Positions 14,810-18,099 of a stretch of 18,099 nt of DNA are shown one piece after another. Each line of letters starts with the position of its first letter. The stretch's first letter is position 1. The stretch is from contig JAWXCB010000024.1 of the NCBI GenBank assembly GCA_034440455.1, forward strand, positions 1 through 18,099. Reading direction: 5' to 3'. This stretch comes from JAWXCB01 sp034440455 (GTDB taxonomy: Bacteria; Bacteroidota; Bacteroidia; Chitinophagales; CAIOSU01). The notes below the pieces were generated by a model. It was not told where the DNA came from, ran no database searches, and worked only from the letters and a program-made list of their open reading frames with translations. Position numbers and translations under genes: made by a program.

Positions 14810-17302
14810 CTACAAAGTCAGGCTATATTGAATAACATAGCTTCTTGGCGGATCCATCACTAATGGACGCAAGGAATATTCGCGGTTTAATGCGTTATTA
14901 AGTACAAAAGATATTTTCGAATGAGTTGCTACCTTGTAGGAGATGCGGAAGTCAAATACATATTCCATTCCGTTATTCTCATCCCTGTATGGTTTTGCGT
15001 ACAATCCTTTTAAAGGAGCAGTATCGTAAAAGAAGGCATCAACATTCTTCATGAAGCTGTAAGTCCTGAAGCTAACTCCTGCTGACGCTTTCTTATAATT
15101 AAACTCAAGATCCAACTTGACCAAATTCTCGTATCTGTATTTAAGAATATTATCGGTGGTATCTGTACTCGTATTAAGATATGTCAACTCTTCTCCACTC
15201 CCGTCAGTTTTATATTTTTTTCCGAAAGCATAATCAGGAGTTAAAGTGATGGGGCGTGCAAACATATAACCTGCCAGCACATTTATCCCGAAGTCATCTG
15301 TGAAGTTACCCTGACCGAGAAAAGTAGCCTCAATCCCTGATACCCTTGCCTTGCCGGTATTAACCGATTTAAATGCCAGCCCGAAAAAAGGATTTGCAAA
15401 TGGGTCAAGCCATTGTGCGGCAATAAACTCTACATAATCCTCGTATTGCTGCACAAAACCGGCAAAGTCTAAATAGCCAAGGAATTTTCCGATTTTAAGA
15501 CCTTGCTTAACTCCCGCTTCCAGATTCCAGCTTTTTTCGGGTTTAAGAGAAGGGTTCGAAGTGATTGGAATTCCACCTACTGTAGTTTCTATGTATCTCT
15601 CTGCAATAGTGGGGAAGCGGAATCCTTGTCCAAATGACGCTCTGAAGTAGGTTGCTTTAGCAACCCTTACATTTAAGCCTAAGCGCCCAATGGGCTGATT
15701 GCTTGTTTCAGTAGCAATGCCATCACCTCCCACATTAAAGTATTCCCATCGACCACCGGCAGTAAGAGTAAGCCTGTCCCAGAATTTTTTATCAAGCTGC
15801 AAGTAAACGGCTGCGTTTGACTGGGTGTAATTGCCTGCAAAGAGTTGTGAACTGGCTACGACATAAGTTCCCACCGCTCCTGTGGAGAGCGTGAAATCCT
15901 TTATGCCCGGAAACGCCTTCATGTAGCGGAATTCTCCGTAGTAAACGGTGTTTTTATTTGCTTGGTTATTGTCAATGTCGTTATCCTGATAGAACACACG
16001 CGTATTGAGGGAATACTTGTTGCCCTTTTGGTCGAAATAGCTGATATAAGGGTCAATACTGAAAATGGTTTGCTTCGTTATGGTTAAAGCGCCCGGATAA
16101 GGCTTCAGCAGCCCTGTATAATTGTTCAGCCACAGCAGTGAGCCTCCTGATTCTCCATAGCTGAAATTACCGTTAAGTCCAAATGCTAACCCTTTCACTT
16201 TGTTCGCTTTAAAGTTGGTATTGAAGTTTAACCGTCCGCGATAATCATATTCTCCCCTTTTTGTTTCTCCCAGAGTTTTTAATGAATCCTCATATTGTGC
16301 CGGGGTAAAGGTGCCATTATTGAGCAGTTTATTCCATCCGTTAGAAATGGCGGAAATTTTACCGTCAGGGTCAACCGGTGCCGGCCCAACATAGCTGTTT
16401 TCATAGAGCACATTACCACCTAATACCAGTGAGGAGGTTAGCTTTTTCTCCGGTGCTGATTTAAATCGTCTCGAGTGGAGAAATGACACACCAGTCCAAT
16501 AAGGAATGTTGCTGTCCCACCATTTTGATTGTTCATTTTTCGGACCATTATATACCCCTGCCAGCACATTTACTTTTGTGAGCGGTTCCGATTTCGGATA
16601 TGCCGTTCTTACATTAATAACGCCATTCAATGCTCCCGAACCATACAATACAGATGATGCCCCTTTGATAATTTCTATTTGCTCAATATTTTCCACCGGA
16701 ATAAATTCCCAGCTTGGTCGTCCGGCATCACCCGTAATCAGGGGCAAATCATCAACCAGTACCGCCACACGGCTGCCAGCGCCAAAGCTATAGCCGCTGC
16801 CTGCCCGCATCTGCGGCTCATTGTCCACGATGGTAAGCCCAGGCGCTTGTTCGAGAGCAGCCTTCACATCGGTTGATGCTTTATTTTCAATGATATTAGG
16901 TTTGATAATATCCATTGAGGATACCACCTCTTCAATCGGCTTGCTATACTTATCCGTCTTCACGATGATCGTGTTCATCTCTACGCTCGAAGTGGAAATC
17001 TGCATGTCGAGCGTTTGCGTTTCACCGGCAACCACCGTAACTGTTTTGTTTGTCTTGCCATACTCCACCGATGAAAACACCAATTCATACGTGCCCGCGT
17101 CAAGCTCTAAGGTATAGTTGCCATCGAAGTCGGTCATCGTGCCGCTGGCTTGCCCCTGCACATACACGCTCAAAAAAGGAATGCCTTCGCCCGCTTCCTT
17201 GTCTTTCACATTTCCTTTCACAGTGCCTTTTTGCGCAAACGCGCTGAATGATGCGAGCACAACAATCGCAGATGCAACAACAACTTGTTTCAATTTTTTC
17301 AT
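14810..17302 (-). CDS. TonB-dependent outer-membrane receptor
   Basis: This is an energy-dependent outer-membrane importer. The 830-residue protein starts at ATG 17302, giving signal MKKLKQVVVASAIVVLASFSAFAQ; the frame extends 37 codons upstream but that part overlaps the promoter and lacks signal features. Residues 25-103 form a carboxypeptidase-regulatory-like domain (VKGNVKDKEAGEGIPFLSV, FDGNYTLELDAGTYELVFS). The plug covers about 119-235, with VEDIEQIE-like VENIEQIEIIKGASSVLYG and GALNGVINVRT. The rest is a beta barrel ending in aromatic strand SYVIQYSLTL. There is no adjacent SusD, so it is not a SusCD glycan system. Siderophore, haem, cobalamin or metal are all possible; no riboswitch or iron box is apparent. 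It would depend on a Ton motor such as that at 2963-5898. Confidence 0.93.
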   Translation of the reverse strand: MKKLKQVVVASAIVVLASFSAFAQKGTVKGNVKDKEAGEGIPFLSVYVQGQASGTMTDFDGNYTLELDAGTYELVFSSVEYGKTNKTVTVVAGETQTLDMQISTSSVEMNTIIVKTDKYSKPIEEVVSSMDIIKPNIIENKASTDVKAALEQAPGLTIVDNEPQMRAGSGYSFGAGSRVAVLVDDLPLITGDAGRPSWEFIPVENIEQIEIIKGASSVLYGSGALNGVINVRTAYPKSEPLTKVNVLAGVYNGPKNEQSKWWDSNIPYWTGVSFLHSRRFKSAPEKKLTSSLVLGGNVLYENSYVGPAPVDPDGKISAISNGWNKLLNNGTFTPAQYEDSLKTLGETKRGEYDYRGRLNFNTNFKANKVKGLAFGLNGNFSYGESGGSLLWLNNYTGLLKPYPGALTITKQTIFSIDPYISYFDQKGNKYSLNTRVFYQDNDIDNNQANKNTVYYGEFRYMKAFPGIKDFTLSTGAVGTYVVASSQLFAGNYTQSNAAVYLQLDKKFWDRLTLTAGGRWEYFNVGGDGIATETSNQPIGRLGLNVRVAKATYFRASFGQGFRFPTIAERYIETTVGGIPITSNPSLKPEKSWNLEAGVKQGLKIGKFLGYLDFAGFVQQYEDYVEFIAAQWLDPFANPFFGLAFKSVNTGKARVSGIEATFLGQGNFTDDFGINVLAGYMFARPITLTPDYAFGKKYKTDGSGEELTYLNTSTDTTDNILKYRYENLVKLDLEFNYKKASAGVSFRTYSFMKNVDAFFYDTAPLKGLYAKPYRDENNGMEYVFDFRISYKVATHSKISFVLNNALNREYSLRPLVMDPPRSYVIQYSLTL

Positions 17303-17368
17303 TTGATTTTTTTTAAGACTTGGGTTTGTGGTCTTAGGGGTATCGAGTGGCTTGGCTTTGAAGCCGGA

Positions 17369-17398
17369 CAAAGATATATTTTTTTGGAAATTACCAAA
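17369..17398 (-). promoter_or_regulatory. Bacteroidota-type promoter for the TonB-dependent receptor
   Basis: On the reverse strand TTTG (17395-17398) and TATCTTTG (17369-17376) are 18 nt apart. The predicted transcript start near 17362 gives a leader of about 60 nt containing a small GGCTTCAAAGCC hairpin and a TAAGAC/GTCTTA pair. Neither resembles a known riboswitch. Confidence 0.75.
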
Positions 17399-17561
17399 CT
17401 TGGCTTTAATCAATTAATAAAAACAGGTAACTAACGGTTGAACGAGGAGGGTTTGGCGCGTACGTATCTCATTTCTTTAGCGCATTGTTTGGCAGCCCGC
17501 CCGGAGGAATCCGTTCGGACGGGCGCTGATGTTAGGAGGAAAGTGGTGTCCATATTCAATG

Positions 17562-17992
17562 TCGCTCCTACGGAGCTAAAACATTTTCGATTCCTTTTGC
17601 TATTCCTATTGAACTCCTACGGAGTTAAGAGCGAAATTAATATGCTGTTCAACTCCCGCGGAGTTAATGAGCAAGACAATATTTCTGTTTTTGATTTCAC
17701 TGTAGGGGATTCATCTTAGTAGAAAATCATCAGCCGGATAACAGTAGCTCCGTAGGAGCAGAATAAAAATGGTAAACATTGTTTAATGTCGCTCCTCTGG
17801 AGCTACTGACACTTTTTACTTCGGTTACTATTACTATTGAACTCCTACGGAGTTAAAGGGGAAGACAATATTTCTATTATTGATTTCCCCGTAGGGGATT
17901 CATCTTAGTAGAAAATCATCAGCCGGATAACAGTAGCTCCGTAGGAGCGGAATAAAAATGGTAAACATTGTTTAATGTCGCTCCTATGGAAT
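17562..17992. repeat. Cluster of short CTCC/GGAG palindromes
   Basis: Seven intact palindromes and one decayed copy share the core CTCC-NNN-GGAG. The intact copies are GCTCCTACGGAGC at 17564-17576, AACTCCTACGGAGTT at 17612-17626, AACTCCCGCGGAGTT at 17651-17665, GCTCCGTAGGAGC at 17747-17759, GCTCCTCTGGAGC at 17791-17803, AACTCCTACGGAGTT at 17840-17854 and GCTCCGTAGGAGC at 17936-17948. The decayed copy is at 17980-17992. Loop TAC versus GTA shows that copies lie in both orientations. Spacing is not constant, so this is not a CRISPR array. No convincing protein is coded from 17414 to the window end; the rest of that stretch is plain spacer. Confidence 0.85.
17651..17985 (+). repeat. Partial tandem duplication with 189-bp period
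   Basis: Sequence from 17651 reappears from 17840 at a constant offset of 189. The best part is 95 bp, 17702-17796 against 17891-17985, nearly identical with one A/G change seen. The stretch before it (GACAATATTTCT at 17675 and 17864) is more diverged. The second copy ends near 17985. A third, weaker partial copy matches 17557-17626 to 17784-17854, with offset 227-228. Confidence 0.8.
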
Positions 17993-18009
17993 TAGAAATC
18001 CCTGTCTCG

Positions 18010-18087
18010 TCCTAAAATAAGTTTACAGGTTAAATGATTAATCCTGCTATAGGTTTACGGATTGTGTTAATCCTACTATTGGTTTAC
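18010..18087 (+). repeat. Three direct copies of a 17-bp motif at the window edge
   Basis: The motif TCCT-NNTAT-NGGTTTAC appears as TCCTAAAATAAGTTTAC (18010-18026), TCCTGCTATAGGTTTAC (18042-18058) and TCCTACTATTGGTTTAC (18071-18087), with starts 32 and 29 bp apart. Repeated protein-binding sites, such as those at a transposon end, are possible, but the element would lie beyond the window. Confidence 0.6.
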
Positions 18088-18099
18088 AATGATACTGCA

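Noticed and set aside
17303..17368. Riboswitch in the receptor leader
   Set aside because: About 60 nt is too short for a cobalamin riboswitch and no conserved riboswitch motif is visible.
17438..17719. 93-codon open frame
   Set aside because: It begins at TTG and runs through the palindromic repeats; its translation is repeat-derived and has no protein-like features.
17562..18087. Possible CRISPR array
   Set aside because: The repeats are short palindromes with irregular spacing, spacers are themselves repeated, and no cas genes are present.

Overview
The window looks like chromosomal DNA of a member of the Bacteroidota, probably near Chitinophagales or Sphingobacteriales. The signs are: -7 boxes of the form TAnnTTTG with an upstream TTTG; almost no Shine-Dalgarno sequences; a Ton system with two tandem ExbD proteins; a TonB-dependent receptor with an N-terminal carboxypeptidase-regulatory-like domain; a DUF4783-nadC pair; and intergenic palindromic repeats typical of this phylum. 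The assignment rests on gene content and signals, not on a database search.

Layout. (1) 1-2450 is an accessory stretch: a reverse-strand tyrosine recombinase whose N-terminal arm is cut by an in-frame TGA, a repeat-bearing noncoding spacer, and a lone fibronectin type III protein with its own Shine-Dalgarno sequence and terminator. (2) 2441-2962 is a leader region holding a good Bacteroidota-type promoter and an 89-bp MITE-like element. (3) 2963-8861 is a same-strand Ton cluster: exbB, exbD, exbD, tonB, a small membrane protein, a PstS-like lipoprotein and a TPR protein. (4) 9024-10287 holds sufE, sufT and a bacilliredoxin. (5) A tRNA-Lys(TTT) with promoter and terminator lies at 10324-10480. 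(6) 10517-14806 carries an M20 dipeptidase, a convergent unknown lipoprotein, a DUF4783 protein, nadC and a diacylglycerol-kinase-family lipid kinase. (7) 14810-17302 is a reverse-strand TonB-dependent receptor. (8) 17414-18099 has no convincing gene. It holds a dense array of short palindromes, a partly duplicated 189-bp unit and three copies of a 17-bp motif at the window edge.

How the parts fit. ExbB and the ExbD proteins should use the proton motive force to drive TonB, which energises outer-membrane receptors such as the one at 14810-17302. The PstS-like and TPR proteins share strand and close spacing with the Ton genes, so a periplasmic role linked to this machine is plausible. SufE and SufT act in Fe-S cluster assembly, and the adjacent bacilliredoxin handles thiol redox. 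NadC makes the NAD precursor nicotinate mononucleotide.

I found no CRISPR array, toxin-antitoxin pair, defence system or biosynthetic cluster, and no clearly new multi-gene system. The most notable points are the nonsense-split integrase, the palindromic repeat translated as part of a lipoprotein signal region, the MITE-like insert in the exbB leader, and the repeat arrays at the right end.
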